NCBI GenBank assembly: GCA_964432595.1
Contig: CAYSOF010000004.1
Coordinates: 1-64,000 of the forward strand
From: DASYLJ01 sp964432595
GTDB lineage: Bacteria; Desulfobacterota; Binatia; DP-6
Length of the DNA: 64,000 nucleotides
Reading direction: 5' to 3'
Shown: in pieces, positions 1-7,946 of the stretch
Layout of the letters: each line of letters starts with the position of its first letter
Position numbering within the stretch: the stretch's first letter is position 1
Made by a program: the position numbers and the translations under genes
Notes under the pieces: generated by a model
Told to the model about the DNA's origin: nothing
The model's database searches: none
Seen by the model: only the letters and a program-made list of their open reading frames with translations

Positions 1-1558
1 TGCCGAGCAGCTTCGCGATGGCCTTGAGCTCGAGCGCCTTGTCCAGCGTCTCGCTAGGGCTGTAGTTCGGGCCGTAGGAGGCGCCGCGGGCGATCGCCAG
101 CTCCACGCAGAGGCCGAACACGTCCGCGCCATCGAGCTCGCCGATCTCACGATAGAACCGAAGCGTCACCGGGTCGTCCCCGTCGCGCGGCGCGCCCTTC
201 TCGGGCATCCAGTCCCGGCGCCGGGCGACGTCCTTCAGCGTGTCCGACCACAGCTCGCGCACGAGGCCGCACGCAACGATGCGCAGCAGCTCGCGGCAGG
301 CGACGTCGACGACGTCGAGCCCCACCACCTTGGCGTGCTCGACGATCTGCTTGTTCAGGTTCGCCAGGGTGAGCCGGCCGACCTGGTCGGTGTCGTAGGC
401 GTCGCGGGCGTTCCGTCGCTCGGCCGGCGTCTGCTCGACGCGCGGCGGCCGGGTGATCGTACTGCGCCCGGCGTGCGGGTCACCCTTGCGGCACTTCGGC
501 TCGCGGCAGATCGTGACGACGGCGCCGAGGGGAATGCGATCGTCGCTGAACCGATCGCGGTGGAACACGACGGCCTGGGCCGCGTGCGGACAGCCGTCGG
601 CGTCGATCAACCGATACGCGTGCGGGTAATGTCCCCGGTACAGAACGCCCTTGGCCTTCTTCTCGCCGTAGTACGCGTCAGTGGCGAGCGAGATGCGGAC
701 GGGCTTCTTGCCGGTCTCCTGCTGGACCGTCGCGGCGATGCGCTCGAGGTGCGCGGTGACCTTCAGCTGGTAGCAGCCGGGGGCCGTGCATGTGTCGCCC
801 TTCTTGACGTCGGGAAAGAGGAGCTGCTGGTTGCCAGCGCGGAATGGGCAGGCCCCGCAGGCGCCGGCAGCGGGGACGAGCGTCTCGTCGTTCGCGTCGA
901 AGGGCGCCTTCTTCAGGTCCAGGAGGACGTGCTCGTGGATAAATTCGCCGAGCGCGCGCACGCTCGCCACCTCGTTGCCGCGCTGCCGGGCCGTGGCCCA
1001 CGCGAGCGCCTCGTCCTGCTGCTCCGGCTGCAGGCGAGCCAGCTGGATGGCGTGACCGGCTGAAATCGTCTTCGCGACGAACGCTTCTTTCGCGGCGTCG
1101 GTGAGCTCCGCGAGCTTCAGCCGCTGGTACACGTAGCTCGGCGACATGCCGACCTTCGCGGCGATGGTCGGCACATCGTAGCCGCCTTCCTTCATCAGGA
1201 GGGCGTACCCCTCGGCCTCATCGAGCTCGTGGACGTCTTCGCGCTGCAGGTTCTCCGTCGCGAGCAGCTCGAGGTACTCGACGTCGCCCATCGGCCGGAT
1301 GATGCACGGCACCTCGATCAGGCCGGCCAGACGCGCGGCCCGCGATCGGCGGTGGCCCGCGGCGATGTCGTACCCGTCGCCGTCTGCCCGCGGCCGCACG
1401 AGCAAGGGCGTGATGACCCCCTTGGTCCGCACGCTCTCGACGAGCTCGTCGAACTTGGCCGGACTGAAGTGCTTCCGGTTCAGCGGCGACTCGTGGAGCT
1501 CGTCGAGCACCACCATGGCGAAGGTCGCAGTCGTCTCTGCCTGCGCAGCGGCTGCCAT
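1..1558 (-). CDS. ParB/Spo0J-family protein with Cys cluster, 3' end outside window
   Basis: Reading down from an ATG at 1558 the frame stays open to the window edge, giving at least 519 codons. The N-terminal ParB catalytic domain has a GHRRSRAA motif (about residues 70-77) and an ENLQRED motif, both typical of CTP-binding ParB proteins. A helix-turn-helix follows (GMSPSYVYQRLKLAEL). The centre has a Cys cluster (CGACPFRAGNQ, then CTAPGCYQLK), a layout I associate with plasmid- and phage-borne ParB-like proteins rather than chromosomal ParB. It is the most distal visible gene of the minus-strand module, 8 nt after the 101-aa gene. No ParA is visible. Likely role: sequence-specific DNA binding in replication, segregation or regulation of a mobile element. 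Function beyond the fold is inference. Confidence 0.85.
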   Translation of the reverse strand, partial: MAAAAQAETTATFAMVVLDELHESPLNRKHFSPAKFDELVESVRTKGVITPLLVRPRADGDGYDIAAGHRRSRAARLAGLIEVPCIIRPMGDVEYLELLATENLQREDVHELDEAEGYALLMKEGGYDVPTIAAKVGMSPSYVYQRLKLAELTDAAKEAFVAKTISAGHAIQLARLQPEQQDEALAWATARQRGNEVASVRALGEFIHEHVLLDLKKAPFDANDETLVPAAGACGACPFRAGNQQLLFPDVKKGDTCTAPGCYQLKVTAHLERIAATVQQETGKKPVRISLATDAYYGEKKAKGVLYRGHYPHAYRLIDADGCPHAAQAVVFHRDRFSDDRIPLGAVVTICREPKCRKGDPHAGRSTITRPPRVEQTPAERRNARDAYDTDQVGRLTLANLNKQIVEHAKVVGLDVVDVACRELLRIVACGLVRELWSDTLKDVARRRDWMPEKGAPRDGDDPVTLRFYREIGELDGADVFGLCVELAIARGASYGPNYSPSETLDKALELKAIAKLLG

Positions 1559-1566
1559 GGTGGCTC

Positions 1567-1872
1567 CTATCGCTCCGGCTGGCCGGTGAGGACGCGGCGG
1601 AGCGTGGCGAGGGTGCTCTCGGCGTCGTCGAGCCGCTGATACGCTGTGTGGATGTCGGCCACGGCATCGTCGAGGCGCTCGACTTCGGACCGCGACGCCT
1701 GACGACTGTCGGCGTCGGTTTTTGTGAGCGCATCGATCAGCCGCTCGATGCTCTCGATCGACAGGTGGCGCGCATCGGTGCGGCGCCACGCATCGACCGC
1801 TTCGCGAATGCTCGCGCGGCGCGGGGTGGTCGGGCGATCGGGTCGCGGAACCAGCTGTAGGGCGGTGCTCAT
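1567..1872 (-). CDS. 101-aa predicted helical protein, unknown function
   Basis: Small, charged, Ala/Arg/Asp-rich protein with no recognised domain. After a short N-terminal tail, residues about 20-95 look alpha-helical and possibly coiled-coil (heptad-like run around ERLDDAVADIHTAYQRLDD). Its ATG overlaps the stop of the SbcC-like gene as ATGA, so it is probably translationally coupled to it and is a real gene despite its size. It sits between the SbcC-like ATPase and the ParB-like gene, so it may be an accessory or adaptor of the DNA-processing module. That role is inference. Confidence 0.6.
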   Translation of the reverse strand: MSTALQLVPRPDRPTTPRRASIREAVDAWRRTDARHLSIESIERLIDALTKTDADSRQASRSEVERLDDAVADIHTAYQRLDDAESTLATLRRVLTGQPER

Positions 1873-4577
1873 GCGGCCTCCATGGCGCGTGTTCCCGGGA
1901 TGAAGAGCCGCGCCGACCCGTCCTCGACGATGATGCGGGCGTCGGCCTGCTCCATGATCTCGGGCGAGTGGGTCACGACCCAGGCGTGGTGGAAGAGTCC
2001 GACGCGCATCGCGTGTCGGATCATCTGGACGTACTTCGGCGTGTTCTCCTGGCTCAGCGTCGACGTCGGCTCGTCGAGGAAGAGGCTCCCCGTCTCGAAG
2101 CCGGAGCGGAGCACGTTCTCGATGATCACCGAGAAGCGCAGCGCGCTGTCGATCAGCGCCATCTCGCCGCCGCTGCCCCGCGTGCCTTCGCGGCCGGCTT
2201 CGGCGTCGAGGATGCGGTAGTCGAACACCTCCTCGACGCCTTTGCCGCTGGCGAGCGGTCGGGTGGTCGTGAGCGCGATCTGAAAGCGCGGCGTGTAGTT
2301 CTCGGCGATGAAGAGGTTCGTCTGCCCCGAGATGGACGGCCCCGCGGCGTCGATCAGGAGCGCAGGGATGCCCTCCGGTCCGAGCGCCCGCTGCAGCACG
2401 CGGACGTCGGCCAGCTTGTGGAGCACCGCCGCCTCGCGTTCGCGCTGCCGCTCGAGGTCGGTGGCGGGGTCGCCCAGCCGAGTCACCTCGCTCTCGAGCG
2501 CCGCGTGCGTGCGCGCCGCGGCCGCCTGCGTGCCCTCGGCGTCGGTGATCGCCGCGGCGAGCTCCTCGATACGCTGCGCGGCCGCCGCGACCGCGGCTTC
2601 GGCGTCCGCCGGGTCTGTCGCCGGCAGAGCCGCCAGCGCCTGCTGTGCTTCGGCACGTGACGACTGCGTCGAGCGGAGCGTGCGCGACACCTCGCCATGC
2701 TGCGCCTCGGCGGCGCTGAGCTCGGGGAGGCGCGCCGCAGCCTCGGCGAGCGGCGCGCGCTCCTCCTCGAGTGCGGCGACCGCGGCGCGGCAGCGCACGA
2801 CGTCGGCGTTGACCTCGTCGCGCGCGGCGACGGCGGCGTCGCGCGCGGTGCGCGCCGTCGTGCCGGCGTCCAGCGCCCTAGCGAGCGCCGCGTCCAGCTC
2901 TGGCTCGCGGGCGGCGATGGCGCGAGCGGCCTCGCCCGTGGCGAGCTGGGCCGCCTTGGCCGCGAGCTGCTCGTTCAGACGTCGGTGGCGGGCGTCGAGT
3001 ACCGTGCGCGCGGCCGCGTGCTGGCGCTCCGCCGCCTGGGCGCGATCGCGCGCGGACTCGAGCCCGACACGGGCGTGCCGGTGCGCACGGAGCCGATCCT
3101 CGGCGGGCGTGCCGTCGATCAGGGGCAGGGCGGCGAGCTCCGCGTCCAGCGCCGCCACCTGCTCGATCTCCCGGTGCGCGTTCGTCGTGAAGGGGCAGGT
3201 GGCGCATTCCGGCACGTTGGGGATCTCGGTGAGCAGCCCGTGCCGGGACAGGATCCCCTCGCGTCGGGTGGTGAGCTCACGGCGGCGCGCGCGGGCGGCC
3301 GTCTCCTGCTGGGCGTTCTCCTCGAGCGCCGCGGTGGCCTCGTCGTGCGACGTCAGCGCCGCGTCGGCTTCTGCCGTCGTCGCCGAGAGCGCGGGCAGCC
3401 CGGCGTCGTGCGTCGCGATCTCGGCGTCGAGGTCGGCGATCGCCTGCTTCGCGGCGTCGTGGGCGACCTTGACGCTGTCGAGGGCGGTGAGACGTGCTGC
3501 CGCTTCCACCGCGGCACCGCGCTCGCCGTCGATGCGTCGGTACTCGGTCGCGGCGCGATCGCGCTCGGCGGTCGTGGTCGCGACAGCGGCTTCGAGCCCC
3601 GGAAGGGCTTCGCTGGCCTCGCGTTCCTCGCCGCGAGCGAAGGCGAGCCGCATGTCAACGTCGGCGATGGCGGTGACGGCTGCCCGGATCTCCTCGCCGT
3701 TGGCCAGAAGCGTCTCGAGCTCGGCGAGCCGCCCAGCCGCTTCGCGGATGCGCTCGTCGGCGGCGCGCAGCTCGGACTCGAGGCGGGTGCGCTCGCGATG
3801 GGTCGCCTGGCAGCGGAGGAGGGTGTCGCGCGCCGCCTGATGGGCGGCGATCGCGGCTGCGTGCTCTTCACGATGCCGGCGAAGCGTCTCCGCGGCCCTC
3901 TCCACGGCGTCGGTCGCCTCCGCGAGGTCGATGCGGCGAGTGTTGAGGAGGGCCTGCCGGTCGTCGAGCTCCTGGATGAGCGTGCGAACCCCATCGAGTT
4001 CGGTCAGCAGCGCGGCCTCGCGTGGCTTCAGCCTGGCGTGGAAGATGGCGTAATGGCCGTGGCCGAGCATTTCGGCGAACACGCCGCGACGCTTCTGCTG
4101 CTGGACGCGCGAGAAACCGTCGTACCCGTGTTGGCAGGCGTAGGGCCCGACCATGAACAGCGTGCGCGACTGGAACAGCTTCGCGATCTCCGCCCGCACC
4201 TGCGAGATCAACGGCCCATGTCGGCGGCCGTCGTACTCGATGTAGCCCTCGGTCTTGTTGCGCTTGCCGTTGACGTCGAGGTGGATCGTGACGGGTCGGC
4301 CGGCGAGCCGGTACGTCACCTCGACCCAGGCGTCGGTCGTCGTCGGCCGCACGTGCGACGCGAGCGGTGCGCCCACGTTGCCCGTGGGCTGTCGGTCGGA
4401 GGGGAATTCTTGGAAGAGCGGGCCCGGGCCGAGCAGCTCGAGGAAGTGCGTCTTGCCGGCGCCGTTGGTGCCGACCACGGCGATGATGGAGCCGGCCGGG
4501 ATCGACCGGAAGTCGAGCCGCACCGGCTCGTTCACGTACGGCCCGATGCCGTAGCAGCCGAACTGTTCGACGATCAT
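1869..4577 (-). CDS. SbcC/Rad50-like SMC-type ATPase with zinc hook
   Basis: 902 aa. Walker A is GTNGAGKT (residues 36-43). Long coiled-coil arms rich in Ala, Glu and Arg flank a central zinc-hook CxxC, here CATC at residues 458-461. The C-terminal half-site has the ABC signature GSGGEM, Walker B ending in LDEP (D at about 835) and an H-loop (VVTHSPE). It is shorter than chromosomal SbcC (about 1000 aa or more) and sits in a phage-like cassette, which suggests a T4 gp46-type recombination ATPase. It overlaps the SbcD-like gene upstream (ATGA) and the 101-aa gene downstream (ATGA), so stoichiometric expression with the nuclease is likely. Expected role: ATP-driven DNA end tethering and opening for the SbcD-like nuclease. 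The assignment as Rad50 family is firm; the exact biological role is inferred. Confidence 0.88.
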   Translation of the reverse strand: MIVEQFGCYGIGPYVNEPVRLDFRSIPAGSIIAVVGTNGAGKTHFLELLGPGPLFQEFPSDRQPTGNVGAPLASHVRPTTTDAWVEVTYRLAGRPVTIHLDVNGKRNKTEGYIEYDGRRHGPLISQVRAEIAKLFQSRTLFMVGPYACQHGYDGFSRVQQQKRRGVFAEMLGHGHYAIFHARLKPREAALLTELDGVRTLIQELDDRQALLNTRRIDLAEATDAVERAAETLRRHREEHAAAIAAHQAARDTLLRCQATHRERTRLESELRAADERIREAAGRLAELETLLANGEEIRAAVTAIADVDMRLAFARGEEREASEALPGLEAAVATTTAERDRAATEYRRIDGERGAAVEAAARLTALDSVKVAHDAAKQAIADLDAEIATHDAGLPALSATTAEADAALTSHDEATAALEENAQQETAARARRRELTTRREGILSRHGLLTEIPNVPECATCPFTTNAHREIEQVAALDAELAALPLIDGTPAEDRLRAHRHARVGLESARDRAQAAERQHAAARTVLDARHRRLNEQLAAKAAQLATGEAARAIAAREPELDAALARALDAGTTARTARDAAVAARDEVNADVVRCRAAVAALEEERAPLAEAAARLPELSAAEAQHGEVSRTLRSTQSSRAEAQQALAALPATDPADAEAAVAAAAQRIEELAAAITDAEGTQAAAARTHAALESEVTRLGDPATDLERQREREAAVLHKLADVRVLQRALGPEGIPALLIDAAGPSISGQTNLFIAENYTPRFQIALTTTRPLASGKGVEEVFDYRILDAEAGREGTRGSGGEMALIDSALRFSVIIENVLRSGFETGSLFLDEPTSTLSQENTPKYVQMIRHAMRVGLFHHAWVVTHSPEIMEQADARIIVEDGSARLFIPGTRAMEAA

Positions 4578-5806
4578 GCGGCCCCCGCGGTCGGTTCTTC
4601 GCGCTGGATCTCAGCGGCGAGCGCGAGGCAGCGGGTCCGCTGGGCGGCATCGGGCCCGTCGGCGCCGAGCGTGTTCCAGAACGCGACCAGCTGTGCCTCG
4701 AGGTCGTGCGCCTCGACGATCTCCGGGCAGCGCAGGGCCTGCTTCGGAACGGTTCGGGGCTGCATGACGACGTCGACGGCGCCGTCGGCGCGCAGGAGCG
4801 CCTTGAGGTCGTCGGTCGGACAGGTGCCAAGGGCCTCTTCGGGAATCGCGACCTGGACGCGCACCTCGGCGCCGGCGATCTGCGCGGCGTCGGGGCGATC
4901 CCAGTCCCATCCCGGCATGCCGGCGCCCGTGTCGAGCGACCAACGCGCCTGGACGGTGACGAACGGCCGCGCCGGCGTGAGACGACGATGCACGGCCGGG
5001 AGTCGGCCCGCCTCGGTGTCGACCAGCAGGTAGCCCTTCGGATCTGTCTCGCCGAAGTTGGACCGCCCGACGCTGCCGATGTGCCAGATGCCGGGCGCCA
5101 TCTCCTGGCTGAGATGGATGTGGCCGGAGGCGCTGAAGTCGCAGCCCAGGGCCTGGAGGTCTTCGACGCCAACGGTGAGCTCGCCGCCGACGGCGAGCGT
5201 CTCGCCGCCGGCGAGCGCGTAGCCGCGGATGGCAACGTGCGCGATCCACAAGGTGACGATGCCGCGCTCGCGTGCTTCGACGACCTGGTGGCGCCAGCTG
5301 AGGAGGAGCTCACGGAGACCGCCTTCGATCGCCGCCTCCTTCTCCTCGATCGACGCGCCGTGCACGCGCGTCAGCCAGTCGCTTTTCCACGGGTAGGGCA
5401 GTGCGAAGATGCGCACGCCGTTCGCGCCGAGGCCGCGGTGCCACCGCCCGTCTTCGTCGCGGTGGAGGTCGATCACCTGCGGTTGCGCCACGACGATGAT
5501 CGGGTTGACGGCGGCGAGCCGAGCGTACCCGTCGAGCGTGCCGGCGCCGTCGTGGTTGCCGTAAAGGAGGATCACGGGGCCGTGGTTCGCGCAGCGCTGG
5601 AACCGCGGGTCCCAGGTGTTCTGCTCGAGCGTCGTCGGCCGATGGCAGACGTCAGTGGTGCCCGAGAAATCGCCGGGGAAGGCGAAGAGGTCGCAGCGCT
5701 CGGCGATCGCGTCCTCGACGGCCCAGTCGATGCAGGCCTTTGCGTCGACGAACCGCTGCCCCTCGGTCTCGTGGGGATCGGTGATCAGGGCGGAACGGAG
5801 GACCAT
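4574..5806 (-). CDS. SbcD/Mre11-like metallophosphoesterase nuclease
   Basis: 410 aa. All the usual calcineurin-type phosphoesterase motifs are present: D-x-H at residues 10-12, GD at 45-46, GNHD at 83-86, H190, and GHIH at 228-231. These bind the two catalytic metals of Mre11/SbcD nucleases. The C-terminal third (about 250-410) would be the capping or Rad50-binding part but is not a close match to chromosomal SbcD. The ATG at 5806 overlaps the stop of the upstream zinc-ribbon gene by one base (TGATG), and its own stop overlaps the SbcC-like start (ATGA). This coupling strongly supports a nuclease-ATPase complex acting on DNA ends. The start is set by the overlap and by the N-terminal motif beginning at residue 9. 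Confidence 0.85.
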   Translation of the reverse strand: MVLRSALITDPHETEGQRFVDAKACIDWAVEDAIAERCDLFAFPGDFSGTTDVCHRPTTLEQNTWDPRFQRCANHGPVILLYGNHDGAGTLDGYARLAAVNPIIVVAQPQVIDLHRDEDGRWHRGLGANGVRIFALPYPWKSDWLTRVHGASIEEKEAAIEGGLRELLLSWRHQVVEARERGIVTLWIAHVAIRGYALAGGETLAVGGELTVGVEDLQALGCDFSASGHIHLSQEMAPGIWHIGSVGRSNFGETDPKGYLLVDTEAGRLPAVHRRLTPARPFVTVQARWSLDTGAGMPGWDWDRPDAAQIAGAEVRVQVAIPEEALGTCPTDDLKALLRADGAVDVVMQPRTVPKQALRCPEIVEAHDLEAQLVAFWNTLGADGPDAAQRTRCLALAAEIQREEPTAGAA

Positions 5807-6822
5807 CAGTCCACCGCCTCGACGAGCTTCTCGCTCTTGCCGAACCGCTCGAGCGCGGCCGCGAAGAGCGCCTTCGGGATGTTCTGGCGGGTGGTGTCGA
5901 GGTCGTGGTGCTGCTTCCACCAGGCCTGCATCTCTTCGGTCGTGTGGCCGGCGTTCGCCGCCGTCTCGATCAGCTGGCGGCGTTCGTCCTGCGTGCACAT
6001 CGGCTCGGTCGACTTCGCTGCTGACGTCGCCTTGCTGTTGGGGCTGGCCCCGCCGCGCCGCTGGCCGGTCGCACCGGGCTTGTCCTCGCCGGGCTCGATC
6101 AGGAGCCCGATGGCGCTGATGATCTGCGTGACGGCGTGCACCTTGGCGCGCTTCACCGACATGCGGCGAATCGTGTGGTGCATCCCCGCGACGTCGTCGT
6201 TCTCGACGACGCCAATTTCCTGGTCGATGATGTCCTCGTCGTCGGAGCGGAAGTTCTCCCCGCATCCCTGCATGTTCTTGTTGCAGTAGAACCCGATGTC
6301 GCCGGTCTCTCGGTCGGGGTACTTGCTCTTCTTGATCGCGGCGACGCCGCACTCGGGGCAGACGCGCTCGAGCTTCCGCCATCGGTATTTCGACTCGAGC
6401 GTGTTGCAGGAGCCGACCCCGATCGCGACGACCTGACCGGTGCGAAGTGAGACGAGGTCCACCTCGTCTTCGAAGTGGAAGAACGCCTTCTCGCCCTGGC
6501 CACGGCCCCACTCCTCGATCCGCTCGATGTTGCGCGGCCGAGGATAGACGCCGAGGAACTGACAGCACTTGTCGGCACCGGAGGTGTAGAGCTGCTTCGC
6601 CTTCGAGCCGGGGAAGGGAGGGCCGTAGTCCTTCTCAATGCCCTCTTCCATGACGTCAGCGAAGAACTGCATGAGCAGGTCGAGGCGGTCCTTCGCCTGC
6701 TGGACGTCGAACGGCGCGCACATCGCGTCGGCGATGAGCGTGGCGCCCGGTGGGGGCACCGGGGCGTTTGCCGGCGGGACGACCGGCGGGCGGACGAGCT
6801 CGGGGGTAGCGGCGGTGGTCAT
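5806..6822 (-). CDS. Zinc-ribbon protein of a phage-associated type, candidate recombination factor
   Basis: 338 aa. Residues 1-30 are Pro-rich. Residues 40-150 form a globular domain ending in VGSCNTLESKYRWR. A C4 zinc ribbon follows (CPEC at 155-158, then C180 and C187). The next segment, TIRRMSVKRAKVHAVTQII (217-235), resembles the conserved core of uncharacterised phage proteins often found beside recombination nucleases. Residues about 250-275 are a low-complexity linker and the C-terminus is helical. A Shine-Dalgarno GGAGG lies just before the ATG. Being coupled to SbcD/SbcC-like genes suggests a single-strand annealing or DNA-loading partner. I recognise the family pattern from memory but not a proven function, so this is a hypothesis. 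Confidence 0.6.
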   Translation of the reverse strand: MTTAATPELVRPPVVPPANAPVPPPGATLIADAMCAPFDVQQAKDRLDLLMQFFADVMEEGIEKDYGPPFPGSKAKQLYTSGADKCCQFLGVYPRPRNIERIEEWGRGQGEKAFFHFEDEVDLVSLRTGQVVAIGVGSCNTLESKYRWRKLERVCPECGVAAIKKSKYPDRETGDIGFYCNKNMQGCGENFRSDDEDIIDQEIGVVENDDVAGMHHTIRRMSVKRAKVHAVTQIISAIGLLIEPGEDKPGATGQRRGGASPNSKATSAAKSTEPMCTQDERRQLIETAANAGHTTEEMQAWWKQHHDLDTTRQNIPKALFAAALERFGKSEKLVEAVD

Positions 6823-6833
6823 GGTTTCCTCCG

Positions 6834-7208
6834 TCAGGCGGTGGCGTACTGGTCGCCGAGCTTGGACTTGACGCTGATGAGGACCTCGAGCGCGCGCTCG
6901 GCGGCGCGGTCGGGGTCGGCGTCGTAGACCTTTACCTCGACCTGGACCTTCCCCTTCGCCGTCGTCGTGAGCGCGACGCTGTGCGGGGCGATGTTCTCGA
7001 TCAGCTGCTTCTCCACGGGGACCTCCGGGCGGCTGACGTACCAGTGCGACACCGGCCGCATCGGCGCTGCGCACGTGCCCGCGTGCTCGCAGGCGAGGGT
7101 GAAGTAGGGCGGACGCGGTCCGGCGCCGGCGACGAGCACGTCCAGCACCGTGTGCGGCTGCGCGTCGAAGACGACGACGTCGCCAACTTGGGCGTGCATC
7201 GCCGTCAT
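6834..7208 (-). CDS. 124-aa protein, unknown function
   Basis: No recognised domain. The N-terminal half (residues 1-60) looks beta-rich, with a CEHAGTC dicysteine stretch. The C-terminal half (VALTTTAKGKVQVEVKVYD, then DRAAERALEVLISVKSKL) reads as a strand followed by an amphipathic helix. The chosen ATG at 7208 overlaps the stop of the XRE gene as ATGA, and the gene is followed 11 nt later by the zinc-ribbon gene. A longer reading frame upstream exists but lies entirely inside the XRE gene and is rejected. It is an element-specific accessory gene by context only. Confidence 0.6.
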   Translation of the reverse strand: MTAMHAQVGDVVVFDAQPHTVLDVLVAGAGPRPPYFTLACEHAGTCAAPMRPVSHWYVSRPEVPVEKQLIENIAPHSVALTTTAKGKVQVEVKVYDADPDRAAERALEVLISVKSKLGDQYATA

Positions 7209-7417
7209 CGCGTCGGCTCCGTTGCCGCCTCGAGCTCCGTCAGGAGCGTGCAGAAGATCGGCATCGGGCGGCGCTTGTCGGCCGCCCAGTGACTGACGCT
7301 GCTGACGGTCGTCGATAGCCGGTGCGCGAACCGCTCCTGAGTGAGGCCAAGGCGCTCCCGGAGCGCCTTGATACGCGCGCCGTCCCAGGTGTTGGCGCGT
7401 GCTGTGGTATCCGGCAT
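7205..7417 (-). CDS. XRE-family HTH regulator, head of the minus-strand module
   Basis: 70 aa, nearly all helix-turn-helix: IKALRERLGLTQERFAHRL followed by a recognition helix in TTVSSVSHWAADKRRP. The size and fold are those of Cro/C1-type phage or plasmid regulators. It is the first gene of a seven-gene minus-strand series ending in the ParB-like gene. A TTGACA box at 7448-7453 with a weak -10 at 7426-7431 lies directly upstream, and the shared 109-nt gap to the divergent 139-aa gene is the natural site for its operator. It is probably an autoregulator of the module. No dimerisation domain is obvious beyond the HTH. Confidence 0.75.
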   Translation of the reverse strand: MPDTTARANTWDGARIKALRERLGLTQERFAHRLSTTVSSVSHWAADKRRPMPIFCTLLTELEAATEPTR

Positions 7418-7425
7418 GCAAGCTA

Positions 7426-7453
7426 CCTACACCACGAGGTCGCGCAGTGTCAA
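7426..7453 (-). promoter_or_regulatory. Candidate promoter of the XRE-SbcCD-ParB module
   Basis: Perfect -35 TTGACA (7453 to 7448), 16-nt spacer, then TGTAGG (7431 to 7426). The ATG at 7417 begins 14 nt after the first base of the -10, so the message would be leaderless or nearly so. The -10 is weak, so confidence is moderate. Confidence 0.4.
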
Positions 7454-7491
7454 GGCATGGCTTATGTGGGCTAGTGGAGTGCTGCTACTAT

Positions 7492-7520
7492 TTGACCAGC
7501 ACGTTGCGGGGTGCTACGTC
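7492..7520 (+). promoter_or_regulatory. Candidate promoter of the divergent 139-aa gene
   Basis: TTGACC (7492-7497), 17-nt spacer, TACGTC (7515-7520) preceded by GTGC. The ATG at 7527 is 12 nt after the -10 start, again consistent with leaderless transcription. It faces the opposite promoter across the same intergenic gap. Confidence 0.35.
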
Positions 7521-7526
7521 CGCGGT

Positions 7527-7946
7527 ATGCAGAACCGGTGGCTCGTGGACGAGAAGGGGCGGCTCGTCAGGAACGCTCTCGAAGAGGCGATCTACATCGT
7601 CTTCAAAGGGCCCACGAAGGCGTCGCACGTCCTGCTGTGCTCCTCGACCAACGTTCACGAGCTCGTCCGACGCCAGTTTCTGAAGGATCGTGACGGGGCC
7701 GTTCGGCTATCGGACCTGACAGCGGATGCCGGCTGTCGGGTACCGGCCGCGGAGATCATGGACCTCGTGCCGTGGGAGGGTCCGAGCCGACATCCGGACA
7801 AGCTGGCGAGCCCGGAGGCCATCGCGGCCTTCGAGGTTGCGGCGCGTCGTCAGGCTATGAAAGATGCCGCGCGCCCGACGGTGCAGGCCCGGAAACCGCG
7901 CGCGCGAAAGGGGTCCAAGTGGGACACGTCACCTTCAAGCAGATGA
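7527..7946 (+). CDS. 139-aa protein, unknown function, at the module/core junction
   Basis: Starts at the ATG at 7527 (MQNRWLVDEKGRLVRN). The N-terminal part is mixed alpha/beta (AIYIVFKGPTKASHVLL). The C-terminal tail (about 110-139) is Ala, Lys and Arg rich and probably disordered or nucleic-acid binding. No family recognised. The last 28 nt overlap the start of the FrhB-like gene in another frame, so the tail could be an artefact of read-through at an insertion junction. It is divergent from the XRE-led module and may belong to the same element. The upstream in-frame extension back to 7341 lies inside the XRE gene and was rejected. Confidence 0.5.
   Translation: MQNRWLVDEKGRLVRNALEEAIYIVFKGPTKASHVLLCSSTNVHELVRRQFLKDRDGAVRLSDLTADAGCRVPAAEIMDLVPWEGPSRHPDKLASPEAIAAFEVAARRQAMKDAARPTVQARKPRARKGSKWDTSPSSR

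Noticed and set aside
2308..5033. Long plus-strand reading frames of 510 and 778 aa
   Set aside because: They lie antisense to the SbcC/SbcD-like genes; composition is Ser/Arg- or Arg/Gly-rich with no domain. They are typical high-GC shadow frames.
7341..7526. N-terminal extension of the 139-aa gene to 201 aa
   Set aside because: The extension lies inside the XRE gene on the other strand and across the shared promoter gap; a start at 7527 fits the -10 position.
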